From contig NC_092670.1 of assembly GCF_964355755.1 (NCBI RefSeq), forward strand, positions 10,417,201-10,481,200: a stretch of DNA of 64,000 nucleotides. The letters run 5' to 3'. The translations under genes and the position numbers were made by a program. Shown here piece after piece: positions 49,345 through 60,283 of this stretch; position 1 is the stretch's first letter, and each line of letters begins with the position of its first letter. The stretch comes from Antedon mediterranea (taxonomy: Eukaryota; Echinodermata; Crinoidea; Comatulida; Antedonidae). The notes under the pieces are model-generated. The model had not been told where the DNA came from, did no database searches, and worked only from the letters and a program-made list of their open reading frames with translations.

Positions 49345-49845
49345 AATCATTTGAGTGCTATGCTTATTTAGTCTGCTATACTTATTGACACTGCTATACT
49401 TATTTACAGTGCTGTACTTATTTGACTGCTGTACTTATTTGACTGCTATACTTATTTGACTGCTATACTTATTTACACTGCTGTACTTATTTACACTGCT
49501 ATACATATTTACACTGCTATACTTATTGACACTGCTGTACTTATTTACACTGCTATACTTATTTACACTGCTGTACTTATTTGACTGCTATACTTATTTG
49601 ACTGCTATACTTATTTACTCTGCTGTACTTATTTACACTGCTATACTTATTTACACTGCTATACTTATTGACACTGCTGTACTTATTTACACTGCTATAC
49701 TTATTGACACTGCTATACTTATTTACACTGCTGTACTTATTTACACTGCTATACTTATTTACACTGCTGTACTTATTTACACTGCTGTACTTATTTACAC
49801 TGCTGTACTTATTTACACTGCTGTACTTATTTACACTGTCTGAAT
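49345..49845. repeat. 18-bp minisatellite in GTDC1 intron 3
   Basis: Tandem copies of a unit like ACTTATTTACACTGCTGT, starting about 50 bp after the exon 3 donor. Being a multiple of three, the unit gives open frames of LIYTAV or LLYLFT repeats that are not genes. Confidence 0.95.
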
Positions 49846-50518
49846 TTTTACTATTTTGTGCTTAGTTTACCTGGATTTTCACGCTGCTGCTCTAGCCCGC
49901 TACGTCCCATTAGGACTACTCAATCAGAAGCTAAAGCAAGCAGCAGTTATAGTTCTAAGGACAGACAGTTTTGTGAAAATGGAAACTCCACTATAATTTA
50001 TTGATTCCAGCTGCTACAGTAGACCCAAAAAACGTCTGGGAAAGAGTCTATTAGGACATGTCATGCTAAAATTACAAATCTCTAATAAGCATTTCTGGTA
50101 TATTCACTGTCAGATCATTGAATTATTATCGAAACAGTCCATTAAAGTTTGTGTTTGTAATAGGATACTTCACAATTGAAATATCTAGGGTGATGAAGTG
50201 ACCCCCAGATTTGACCTTAGCAATAAAATTAACTAAAGTGACAGAAATTGAGTATTCACTTCTGTAACAAAAAAAATAATATTTATTCACATATAAAAAA
50301 AGAAAAGAAACCCAAAAACCATTGTCTGACAGACAATTTAAGTATTTGTTGCTTTAAATTACATTTTTTTCAGGTAAAATAACTATTATGTGACAATAAA
50401 ATGACACATTCAAAAACATTTAAAATAAAAAATATTTTTCAATAAGCGAGCAGCGTTTTTTGTAAGAAATATTTCTTGTTTAGTAGTGGTACTTATTCAC
50501 ATTTTTTTCCTTTTGTAG

Positions 50519-50628
50519 GGAACACGACAAGAATCCTGACCTTTTTTTTAGAACACTTTATAAACTTCTAGATAGTGGGGAAGACTTCAGGATTTCTGTT
50601 CTTGGGGAACATTACTCAGAAATTCCAG
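50519..50628 (+). CDS. GTDC1: GTDC1 homologue, exon 4
   Basis: Acceptor TTTTGTAG; the first base completes the Trp codon of HRW. It encodes EHDKNPDLFFRTLYKLLDSG and EDFRISVLGEHYSEIP, then donor GTAATT. This is the start of the C-terminal GT-B (GT4-like) glycosyltransferase fold. Confidence 0.9.
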
Positions 50629-50681
50629 GTAATTATAAAGTCAGTAGAGGGCAGTGTTAAAAAATATTGTCTGCGATTTAA

Positions 50682-52423
50682 AGGGGGATTCTGGGTTTAA
50701 AATTGCTTTTAAATATCGTTTATTTATTAAATAAAAAATATTATAACAATATAGACATGTCAGAATGAAGAAGTAATAACGAGAAATTAAAAAAATTAAA
50801 TTTCATATACATTTTAGGGCAAATTCATGGAAAGTCTGTTTTTCAGCAGCTTAGGGAAGTTCATTAATATTCATGAGATATTCACAAAATCACGTCATCA
50901 GTGGATTCCAAACTCGCGACGTCAAGCTTGTACGTTGTGTTCTCTCTCCCCTGTCAAACGACGACCACTCGATCATTGTGAAATACATTTTTTGTAGATT
51001 TTCTAAGCTAGGCCTAAAGTGTAATAATAACAGTAGTAGCATATATTTATTTGACATTTAATGAAATACAAAATTTAGGACAGATTACGGAGTCATAAAT
51101 TATACTATTTTTATACCTCGAATAGTACAGATCGTATATCGGCTTCACGTACTAGGCTAGGCCTGGATAAGCAAGCCTGCGAGCTACAGCGATTTTAATT
51201 GTTTTTGCTTATCCTTGCCTCCTTAGATTTTCACCTGTCTTGTTTTTGTTACCTTGTTTTAAATGTATTTCGATTTTAAAGGCTAAATAAAGAATGAATG
51301 AATGAATGAAGGCCTAGCCTAAATCATTTTATTCATGGGTGAGAGCCATTTCTGACTAGGGATTCCATGCCACGATGGCTACGTTAAAACATTGGGGCCA
51401 TCATTCATGGGCCTAGCTAGCCTATTACTAAACGATTGGCCCATAAATAACAAAAGTCAGTGGAATCCAAACCCATCCTATCAACCAAACTCCTAAACAA
51501 TCTAAACCTAAAACGTTCTACAAAAATCGGCTGTAAATATTGAGGCAAAACAAGGTCCGATCGCCGTCCGCACGTATGGTGTCCCGATCGTCTAATAAGT
51601 AGGCCTGAAATAGGCCTAGTTTACTCTCCAAAAAAGCGGATACTGCATCAAGCAAGTAGACCGGTAGTAGGAAGGAGACCTAGCCTATCCGGCCCAGTTA
51701 AAAATTGAGCTAACTAGTGTAGTAGACCCTATGCGAATTGATACTACCAGGCCTTTTACTATAGGCTACACTTGTTAAAATTAGCAATACTGTACTCATG
51801 TTTACAAATTTTCCAACTCTCTCATTCGAGCTATATTATCTATACCATTCCGGTAGGTCGAGTCGACCTTCAATCAAATACTGTAATTTAGACGGGGTAT
51901 ACTCGACCCGAACAGTTTGGTATTGTATACTGTATCTGCTTATCACGTGACGATGCCAGGCATGGGCAGAGAGAGCACGTGTATCGTCGTCTCGCTCTCC
52001 TCGCTCAGCAGGAATGTATACGTTACGCTTCATTGATTTTGAAGGCTTTCCCTAAGTCAGTGCGAAAATCGGCAAACGTAAAGTGCAAACTTATCTAATT
52101 TTTCACTGTTTTGATGGATTTTCATAGAAAATTGACTTTATAAATGGGAAGACCGACTAAAATTACATCAGATAAGTATAATTTTACAAAAGTAATTGAT
52201 ATGGTTAATGATAACGAGTCGTCGGAAGATTGACCATTTCACGAATTTCCTATTCTGTAACCACATTGTGATTTTGCCGTAGCTGCACTTGTAATCTGGC
52301 CTCATTTCACAGCCTTCGTTCTGCTTCACTGGGCGCTTATATAAATTGAAACTTTTACCGTTCAAGAGACAAACAAATATATTTTACATTTTTTACTATT
52401 CATTTTAAACCCGGAACCCCCCT
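50682..52423. mobile_element. TTAA-flanked non-autonomous DNA transposon
   Basis: The ends AGGGGGATTCTGGGTTTAAA and the complement of AGGGGGGTTCCGGGTTTAAA are flanked by TTAA at 50678-50681 and 52424-52427. TTAA duplications are typical of Kolobok and piggyBac groups. An empty-site equivalent exists at 52555 because the target segment is duplicated. It contains a SINE-like copy (51170-51308). No transposase seen. Confidence 0.8.
51170..51308 (+). mobile_element. SINE or LINE 3'-end copy with GAAT tail
   Basis: Starts GGATAAGCAAGCCTGCGAG and ends AATAAAGAATGAATGAATGA. Same family as the inverse copy at 45045-45182; nested in the TTAA element. Confidence 0.7.
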
Positions 52424-52428
52424 TTAAA

Positions 52429-52650
52429 AACATTAAATATCATTTATTTGTGCTGCCACTGTTTAACATTCCTAAAGAAGCTAGAATAAATTATGGTACT
52501 ATTGTTCAAATTCGATAAAATCAGTAGAGGGCAGTGTTAAAAAATATTGTCTGCGATTTAAAAATATTATAAAATATATCATTTATTTGTACTGCCACTG
52601 TTTAACATTCCCAAAGAAGCTAGAATAAATCATAGTATTGTTCACTAGTC
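52429..52650. repeat. Tandemly duplicated intron segment
   Basis: ATCATTTATTTG followed by CTGCCACTGTTTAACATTCC occurs at about 52440 and 52578, a period of about 138 bp. The linked block CAGTAGAGGGCAGTGTTAAA lies at 50642 and 52520, the first of which received the TTAA transposon. Confidence 0.8.
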
Positions 52651-52744
52651 TCTGAATTACACATGTGCACTAGAGATCAGATTGATACGCCCTCATCTTT
52701 CAGTATTTTAATTCACAAAGTGGGATCTACCTGTTTTTATATAG

Positions 52745-52889
52745 ATATTTTCACTGAGGCTTATGAGAGTCTGAAAGATAATATAGTTCATTGGGGTTAT
52801 CAGCAGTCAAAAGAGGACTACTATCAAGTATTGATAGAGGGCGATGTTGCTGTATCAACGGCCAAGCACGAGTTTTACGGTGTTGCAAT
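52745..52889 (+). CDS. GTDC1: GTDC1 homologue, exon 5
   Basis: Acceptor TTATATAG; the first two bases complete an Asp codon. It encodes [40 protein letters not shown] and EFYGVA, then AT before donor GTGAGT at 52890. The AT needs a G to make Met, which is exactly what exon 6 at 6746 supplies. No exon 6 or 7 was found between here and 64000. In GT4-type enzymes the STAKHEFFGVAMLEA block contains the conserved acidic residue contacting the sugar nucleotide. Confidence 0.9.
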
Positions 52890-53237
52890 GTGAGTAGTTT
52901 TAATTATTGTTTAACAGTTCGATTAGGCCCTCTACAGACACAGAAGCCATGGTCCAGTGCCTATCATAAACGACAGGAGCTGAAATGGACCAGTACATTG
53001 GGGTAACCCCCTAAACTCTACCGTAAGATGTTTTTTTTAATGTACACAAGGCCCATGGACTCCAGTTTTAAGTTTTTTCCAAGATGTCTTGTTGTAGCAC
53101 CAGAATAATATTCAAGGAGAGCCTGGAACCTGTACTGATGTTATGGCTTTATTTTTTGGCGCCCCTAAACCAAAAGACAAGATCACCTAAAATTTAAGTA
53201 TTTAAAGTTTACAATACTTGGTGTTGTATAATATGGA
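52890..53237. other. Non-coding, start of GTDC1 intron 5
   Basis: Begins with donor GTGAGT. No exon recognised. Confidence 0.5.
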
Positions 53238-53525
53238 ATAGCCACCCAGGTAAAAATTCCAGTTGAAGACCAGTTGGGAAATTTCCCAGTTGGGAATTTT
53301 CCCTGTTGTGAATTGAGACAATTACCAGTTGTGAATTTCCCAGTTGTGAATTTTCCAACTGGTCTGATAATCCCAGTTGTAAATTTTACCAGTTGTAAAT
53401 TTCTCAACTGGTCTGATAATCCCAGTTGTGAATTTTCCAACTGGTCTGATCAATCCCAGTTGTAAATTTTCCCAGTTGTACATTTTTCCCAGTTGAGAAT
53501 TTTCCCAACTGGTAAATTTCAGTAT
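53238..53525. repeat. CCAGTTG-type minisatellite, copy 1
   Basis: Begins CCCAGGTAAAAATTCCAGTTG, with alternating CCAGTTG and CCAACTGG units with TGAATTTTCC spacers. Related to the array at 58735-59140 but in inverse orientation. Confidence 0.85.
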
Positions 53526-53986
53526 AAAAACAAATTACACAAACTACAGAACTTATTGTTTAACTGTTTATTTTATTAACTTTAATATTTACAATTACAG
53601 TAGTTACTTTCAATTCTGCAGTACTGTAGTTAATTACCCCACAAAGGTCTTAACGACCTGCATAACCCCTACATCTACACAAATGTCAGCATATCCCTGC
53701 CGTTTCCTTTTTACAGGTCCATGAAAATGGAGATCTAGCATTTATTCAGTAATATATTTATGAAGTTATGGCCACCTTCTTTATTTAGTCATGTTGACAA
53801 AATTAGTCCTGAAAGAGAAAAACCAAAACAAATTGATTAAATAAACAATATACTGGTAGTACAAGGAATAAATCAAATTCAAATCTCAAGTATCAATTTA
53901 TATACTGTTTTACTGAAAAAGGAAGATGGAATCATATATTAATCAATTTATTAATTAATGATTATCCAAATTATGTTCTCTACAAG
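53526..53986. other. AT-rich non-coding
   Basis: Nothing recognised. Confidence 0.4.
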
Positions 53987-54847
53987 CAATAGAGAGAAAT
54001 GGCGAACCGCGATGACGTCACTCAAATTTCACCGAGTGGGTATAGATTGTAAACAAACCATTTCGCCACATGTTTTTGTATGGGAAATTCCGATGGGTTG
54101 AGTTAAAAAGGGAGGTAGAAAAGAACGTTTAAAACACACATAATAGCAGTATCTTTTTTTTTTGCAACACCCTTATCAATTTTAATGTTATATGGGCAAA
54201 TCTTAACATATTTTATTTTAATTTGGATTGAATTAAGACGCGTTTTTGTTATATACTGTACCCAGCTCTAGGCCCTAGATAGTTGGCATGTATGCTGTAG
54301 TACCTCGAGCCTAGCACGGATTATCGGTTATTATAAAAATAATAATATTGGAAATTCGTTATTGCGTACTGTACTCACTACTACTACTTTAGCTAGGGTG
54401 CTGCTAGGCGTCTCCTAGCTAGGTAGTAAGACTAAATAGAGCCTCTCTATAGTAGATGTAGGACTAGCATTAGTTTCAGCTTGACAACTGCCATTTTGTT
54501 TATGTGGCTAGTGATGCTTCCTGCAGGGGGGCTACCGCCAGTAATGATGCTTGACAACACCATTCTACTATAATACTATAGGCCAAGTCTAATGTAGACC
54601 TACAGATATGAGATATTTTTAGGAATATGATTGTGAATGATGGATGACTTTTATACATATTTCATTGATTTATTGTGTAAATACACAAATACAACAAGAA
54701 TTATGAGCGTTACAGCAACAACATTGGTTAGACAACGCCATGATTCACGTGTATAAACATAGGAAATGTGTCGCCCTCAACGGTTTGTTATGATTTTATA
54801 CCCACTCGGATTTTAGACGTGCGTCGGTTCGCCATTTCTCTCTATTG
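53987..54847. mobile_element. 861-bp DNA transposon remnant with CAATAGAGAGAAATGGCGAA ends
   Basis: Terminal inverted repeats of about 23 bp with further internal inverted homology (CGAGTGGGTATA). AAG at 53984-53986 and 54848-54850 forms a 3-bp target duplication. No protein-coding frame. Confidence 0.85.
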
Positions 54848-55752
54848 AAGATGAGTATCATTTCACTTTAGTTTGTCCCTTTTATTCAGATATTAGAACT
54901 AAATATATTTTCATTTTATACAAATAACCCCTCTAAATTAAAATATATTTATCTTATGTCTACTACAAATATCTCATTACTAAGCTTGGAAAATATATAT
55001 ATTTTTTTCATTTTAACGTAGAACAGAATTCTTAAACGCACTCTAATGTTATTGATTGAATTGTTACATTGTATATTATTTGGGCCAAAAGCCATATAAA
55101 TAACTATTTTTTTGGATCATTCCAAGAAAGAAAGTATACATAAATATATTTACCCTTCAAATTGTACTGCTGTACTTTTTTGGTTGGTTTATAGCCTTGT
55201 TGGTTGTATTCAAGTAAACTGGAAATCACCTGCAATTGTGTATGAAAAAAATTGAAGGAAAATTAAGAAATATAGAATATTTAGTTTAAGGAAACGGAGA
55301 CAGACTAAAACAGCATGGATTAGTTTGCTTTATTATTAGATTAGTAGGCTAGCCTAGGCTTAGGATATGTTAAAATAGCAGCCATGCATGTCATCACGAC
55401 ACTAGCTAGAGTAGTGATAATACAACATGCAGAACAGTAGTAGTACTACTGTAGCTAGTTTGGGCCTACAACTACTAGAGGCCTAGGGCTAGACTTTAGA
55501 GGCCTAGGGCTAGACTTTAGAGGCCTAGCCTAGTAGGCCAAAATAACAAAAGTGATCATGAATGAATGGAAATAAATCTCGTTTGTGTGGTAATGACATG
55601 TAGGCTAATAATAGGTTAATAATATAGTATTGTTGGGCTTTGTTTCTAGCCTACTATAGGCTAGTACTATGTAGAGGCCAATAAGACAATTTGCGGTCGT
55701 ACACAGCCATGTAATCAATCAGCTAGCAAGGTGGGGCAAGCCAAGGCTAAAG
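54848..55752. other. Non-coding, rich in CTAGCCTAGG and AGGCCTAG motifs
   Basis: Several tandem copies of AGGCCTAGGGCTAGACTTTAG at about 55470-55530. No exon recognised. Confidence 0.5.
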
Positions 55753-58069
55753 TAGTCCAGATCCCTATGTCAAAAAAAGTGCCTTCGTGTGCAGATCATG
55801 GGGAAAGTCTAAACATTGTGTTTTATGAATATTTTAATCATGCTGGTTATAAAAACCCATGTTGTCAAATTTCTAAAATTCATCTTTGACCTCTGACCTC
55901 AATTTGATTGTTTTGACCCATTGAAAACAAAATGATCATATCTTTGCAACGCTTACATTAAATGAAATAATTTTAGTGTCAAATTATTTGGGAGGTGCAT
56001 ATTAATATTCGTTCTAATGAAAAAGTTTGTCCAAAAATGCCTGGAAGTATGATTTTTGGCATATTTGACCTTTGACCTACATATCATATAACTCCGTAAC
56101 TAATAGTTGGACAAACTTTAAATAGGGCTCAAATTAATCTGAAGGTATATGTTTCTATTCAGTCTAATAAGAACTTTTTCAAGAAAATGACCCGAAATAT
56201 TTTTATTGACCTTTGACCTGTACTGCTAGTACACATTTCTATAATCTCAAAAACTATTGGCCGTAAAATGGTTGTTTTGTGAAATGGTTCGAAAAATTTA
56301 CATTTATATGTTGTATAATAACAACATTTTATAGAAATGTAAAAGAATTTTATTTATGATCACTAACTTTGTAATTTATTAACATCACTAGCATTTGTTA
56401 TAATATTAAAATGTGTCATATTTGCTGATTTTAAGCACTTCACATGAATTTATCAGAAAATATGTGTATTTAATATAAAGTTTATTTTTTTTTATATAAA
56501 GAAAATTTAATTATCTATCAAATAAGACTATTTTCAAATTATTATGGCTAAAACTTAATAAGATACAGGCAAAAAAGTGTATTTTTACTTATGTAAACAG
56601 CGCCCTCAATCTTCATTTTTTCCCAAAAAATACCACATTTTTATGTGGTTTCATGAACTTAGCTGGTTGTAACTTTTTAAAAGATTTGTTGTCAGTGACG
56701 TGTAACTTACATACACCTTCTACCATATACTAAGTAAGTTTCTGAGATAAAATGAAAACAATATTTTTATAGCTTGATATTTTTCCTGAGGTTATTACAT
56801 GGTGCATGCTAAAAAAGATTTTGATTTTGTGCTAAAAATCCATCTTTTTGGTCCAGTACAAACAATCTTGTACAGCCATTCTTACACAAACAGCATATTT
56901 TATTGGAAAGATAATCATAATATCTATCCAATAAAATATGAATTTTGTGTATTAATATCTGCTAGATAGCTTTTATTAAACCAAAAAGATGGACTTTTAG
57001 CTCAAAATTAAAATATTTTTTTTTTGTGTGTATCATGTATAACCTCAACAAAAATATCAAGCTATTGGAATATTTTTCTCAATTTTTTCAGAAACTGACC
57101 TAGTACGTTATAAAAGAGGTATGTAAATTACAGGTTACTGTAAAAAGTCTTTAAAACAAAGTTATAACCTGTTAAGTTCAGGAAAACACATAAAAATGTG
57201 GTATTTTTTGGGAAAAAATGAAGATTGAGGGCGCTGTTCACACAAGTAAAAATACACTTTTTTGCCTGTATCTAATTAAGTTTTAGCCATAATAATTTGA
57301 AAATAGTCTTATTTGATAGACAATTAAATTTTCTTTATATAAAAAAAAAAAACTTTATATTAAATACACATAATTCTGATAAATTCATATGAAGTGCTTA
57401 AAATCAGCAAATATAACACATTTTAATATTATAACAAATGCTAGTGATGTTAATAAATTATAAAGTTAGTGATCATAATTAGAATTCTTTTACATTTCTA
57501 TAAAATGTTGTTATTATACAACATATAAATGTAAATTTTTCGAACCATTTCACAAAAACAACCATTTTACGGCCAATAGTTTTTGAGATTATAGAAATAT
57601 GTACTACCAGTACAGGTCAAAGGTCAATAAAAATATTTCGGGTCATTTTCTTGTAAAAGTTCTTATAGGACTGAATAGAAACATATACCTTCAGATTAAT
57701 TTGAGCCCTATTTAAAGTTTGTCCAACTATTAGTTACGGAGTTATATGATATGTAGGTCAAAGGTCAAATATGCCAAAAATCATACTTCCAGGCATTTTT
57801 GGACAAATTTTTCAATATGACGAATATTAATATGCATCTCCCAAATAATTTGACACTAAAATTATTTCATTTAATCTAAGCGTTGCAAAGATATGATCAT
57901 TTTGTTTTCAATGGGTCAAAACATTCAAATTGAGGTCAGAGGTCAAAGATGAATTTTAGAAATTTGACAACATGGGTTTTTATAACCAGCAGGATTAAAA
58001 TATTCATAAAACACAATGTTTACACTTTCCCCATTATCTGCACACGAAAATACATAGGGATCTGGACTA
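55753..58069. mobile_element. Giant foldback DNA transposon, about 1.1-kb arms
   Basis: The whole 2317 bp is one imperfect palindrome centred near 56910. Ends: TAGTCCAGATCCCTATGT at 55753 and its complement ending at 58069, flanked by AAG at 55750-55752 and 58070-58072. The first eight bases match the 7050-9723 element. Arms contain perfect TGACCTTTGACCT motifs. No transposase. Confidence 0.9.
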
Positions 58070-58734
58070 AAGCGCCTAGCTTACTATACTAGCCAGCATG
58101 CAGCGAGCGGCGAGGCCTCCATTTTGTTGTCGATCTTTGATCATAGTTTGTAGGCCTATGCCTATAGTAATAAGAGATAATAATAGACATATATGTCAGG
58201 CCTACCTTTTATAAAACAGCAAGATTTGTGCCTCATCCTTAATTTGATGCGATTAGCCAATAATACCCATTCTAGACCTGGCATCTCTGTGCTGCGTGAT
58301 CACCGATTTTGCCGCCGAGCCACACTGGCACAAACAAAGGGAGCCGTTTTTGACTGTTGGCTTGCAGTTTTCTGATTGGTTGTTTACGGTCTGCCGGCCT
58401 ATACGACGCATGCTCCATTATTTTCAAAAAGTTGTGCAGTATTTCTTATTCTTTAATCGATTTTATTTGATTTAATTTAAATAACTGTTTGTTGCAATAA
58501 TATAGGATTACAAATAATAATATTAATTGTATTTTGAATGGTAATTACGGACCATGCTTCTATTCCCGTCACCTCAACCCAGAACACCCCCCCCCCACCT
58601 CTCCCCTGGGTCCCCCTGGGTCCTCTCCCGTACTCCCCGACGTACACCCAGCCATCCGCTTTCGCTCTTCTCCGAATTCCCTTGGTTGTTAGGAAAAAAA
58701 CTAGTTGCAAAACCAATTGAAACAACCTTGCCCG
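58070..58734. other. Non-coding, with a C-rich tract
   Basis: A C-run lies near 58584-58595. The open frames here overlap each other on both strands and show no domain. Nothing recognised. Confidence 0.4.
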
Positions 58735-59140
58735 GTTGAAAAACCGATTGGACCAGTTGACTAGTTGAACTCAGTTGAGCTTTGGGAATACCAGTTGGCC
58801 AGTTGGAAAAACCAGTTGACCTGTTGAAAAACCAGTTGACCAGTTTGAAAAACCAGTTGACCAGTTTGAAAAACCAGTTGACCAGTTGAAAAACCAGTTG
58901 ACCAGTTTGAAAAACCAGTTGACCAGTTGAAAAACCAGTTGACCAGTTGAAAAACCAGTTGACCAGTTGGAAAAACCAGTTGACCAGTTGGAAAAACCAG
59001 TTAGACCAGTTGAAAAACCAGTTGACCAGTTGTTAAAACCAGTTGAACCAGTTGGAAACCAGTTAGACCAGTTGAAGACCAGTTGGACCAGTTGAAATTT
59101 CCAACTGTTCTCAACTGGAATTTTTACCTGGGCACTCTCT
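58735..59140. repeat. CCAGTTGACCAGTTGAAAAA minisatellite, copy 2
   Basis: Units of about 18-20 bp, ending with CAACTGGAATTTTTACCTGGG, which is the inverse complement of the start of the 53238 array. Confidence 0.95.
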
Positions 59141-59460
59141 AATTTCTTTGCGTTCACCATTATAGCTTTACTCCGATTATAAATTTTGAAATAGTTACTG
59201 GAAGCCTGATGTATATTTATTACGTCAGAATGTATAAACAAAATTTTCAAAAATTCTATCAACTAAAAGTTGAAGTAAATCACGTCTCTAGTCCATTCTC
59301 AGTTGCCACACTTGTGTTGTTTACTCTGAAATAACCGTTTAATAATCTCTTTGCTTTCTCATGTCCATTCTACAGTTATCACAGATTGATTAGTTTCATA
59401 CCCAGTATTGTTTTGGTTTTACAATTAATTGAGAATATACCTCATGCAAGTATTTAATTA

Positions 59461-60283
59461 GGCCCTGTTTCTGCTGCCAACTAAATACCGTATATTATAC
59501 TGTATTTTTTGAATACCGTATATATACGGTATATTTTTGGCAGCAGAAACTACGCTCATAGAAAATATACCGTATTTTGTATACCGTATTTTCCCCACAA
59601 AATTTGTGGATAAAATATGGTATTTACAAATTTATACCGTATTTTTTGTACCCGTTTCTGCTGCCAATAAAAAATACCGTATTTTTTTTTTACATGACAA
59701 AAGGTCAACATTCGTATTTTTATTTTCTGTCGCTGTCAGCTGTTTTACACACGTGTATATATATATTCGGCGAAAATGTGGAGCGAAGACGTCACAGTTT
59801 TACTAAATAAATTTGTGTGGGGAAGCTAAAATGTCTGGCCAACTAAAAGGTAATAAAAGGGACAACCACATTTATAAAGACATTTCTAAAAAAATAAAGC
59901 AGGAGTATGGAATAGACTTGTCTCCAAAGCAAGTAAACTCAAAGCTGAAGAGCCTGCGAAAGCAGTACAACATTGCAAAATACAATAACTCGGGGAGGGA
60001 ACGAATTAATTGTCCCCATTACGATGTTTTCTGTGCTCTCACAACATCTCTATCACTAGGGCTAGGCTGTTGAAAGTGAGACGTAAAACTTCCTTTATTG
60101 CGACTTTTAATTATCGATCAAATAAATGAATGGCAATTTGGGTAAAAAAGATGAAATTTAACACGACCACCCAAGAAGTATTGTTAGCAGAAACGGGGTA
60201 CTAAAAAATACGGTATAAAAAATACCGTATTTTATACCGTATTTTTATACCGTATTTTGAGCAGTTGCAGCAGAAACAGGCCC
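59461..60283 (+). mobile_element. Mini PIF/Harbinger-like transposon with a Myb/SANT relic
   Basis: The ends GGCCCTGTTTCTGCTGC and the complement of GGGCCTGTTTCTGCTGC are flanked by TTA at 59458-59460 and 60284-60286, the TWA duplication expected for PIF/Harbinger. Both subterminal regions are packed with TACCGTAT motifs. The interior carries a Myb/SANT-like frame but no DDE transposase. Confidence 0.85.
59775..60073 (+). pseudogene. Myb/SANT-like (trihelix) DNA-binding protein fragment
   Basis: ATG at about 59775 starts MWSEDVTVLLNKFVW; a one-base shift at about 59816 moves to the frame encoding IYKDISKKIKQEYGIDLSPK and QVNSKLKSLRKQYNIAKYNN, then SGRERINCPHYDVF, ending at TGA 60073. Helix pattern and Trp/Leu spacing are those of the Myb/SANT-like domain found in the second protein of PIF/Harbinger elements, which binds transposon ends and recruits the transposase. 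The frameshift and short length mean the copy is probably inactive. Confidence 0.7.

Noticed and set aside
49526-49865. Repetitive hydrophobic frames that look like membrane proteins
   Set aside because: Direct translation of the 18-bp intronic minisatellite.
53183-53465. Frames over the CCAGTTG array
   Set aside because: Repeat translation in both orientations.
58477-59262. Frames of 60-163 codons on both strands
   Set aside because: Overlapping frames over a C-rich tract and the second CCAGTTG array; no domain.
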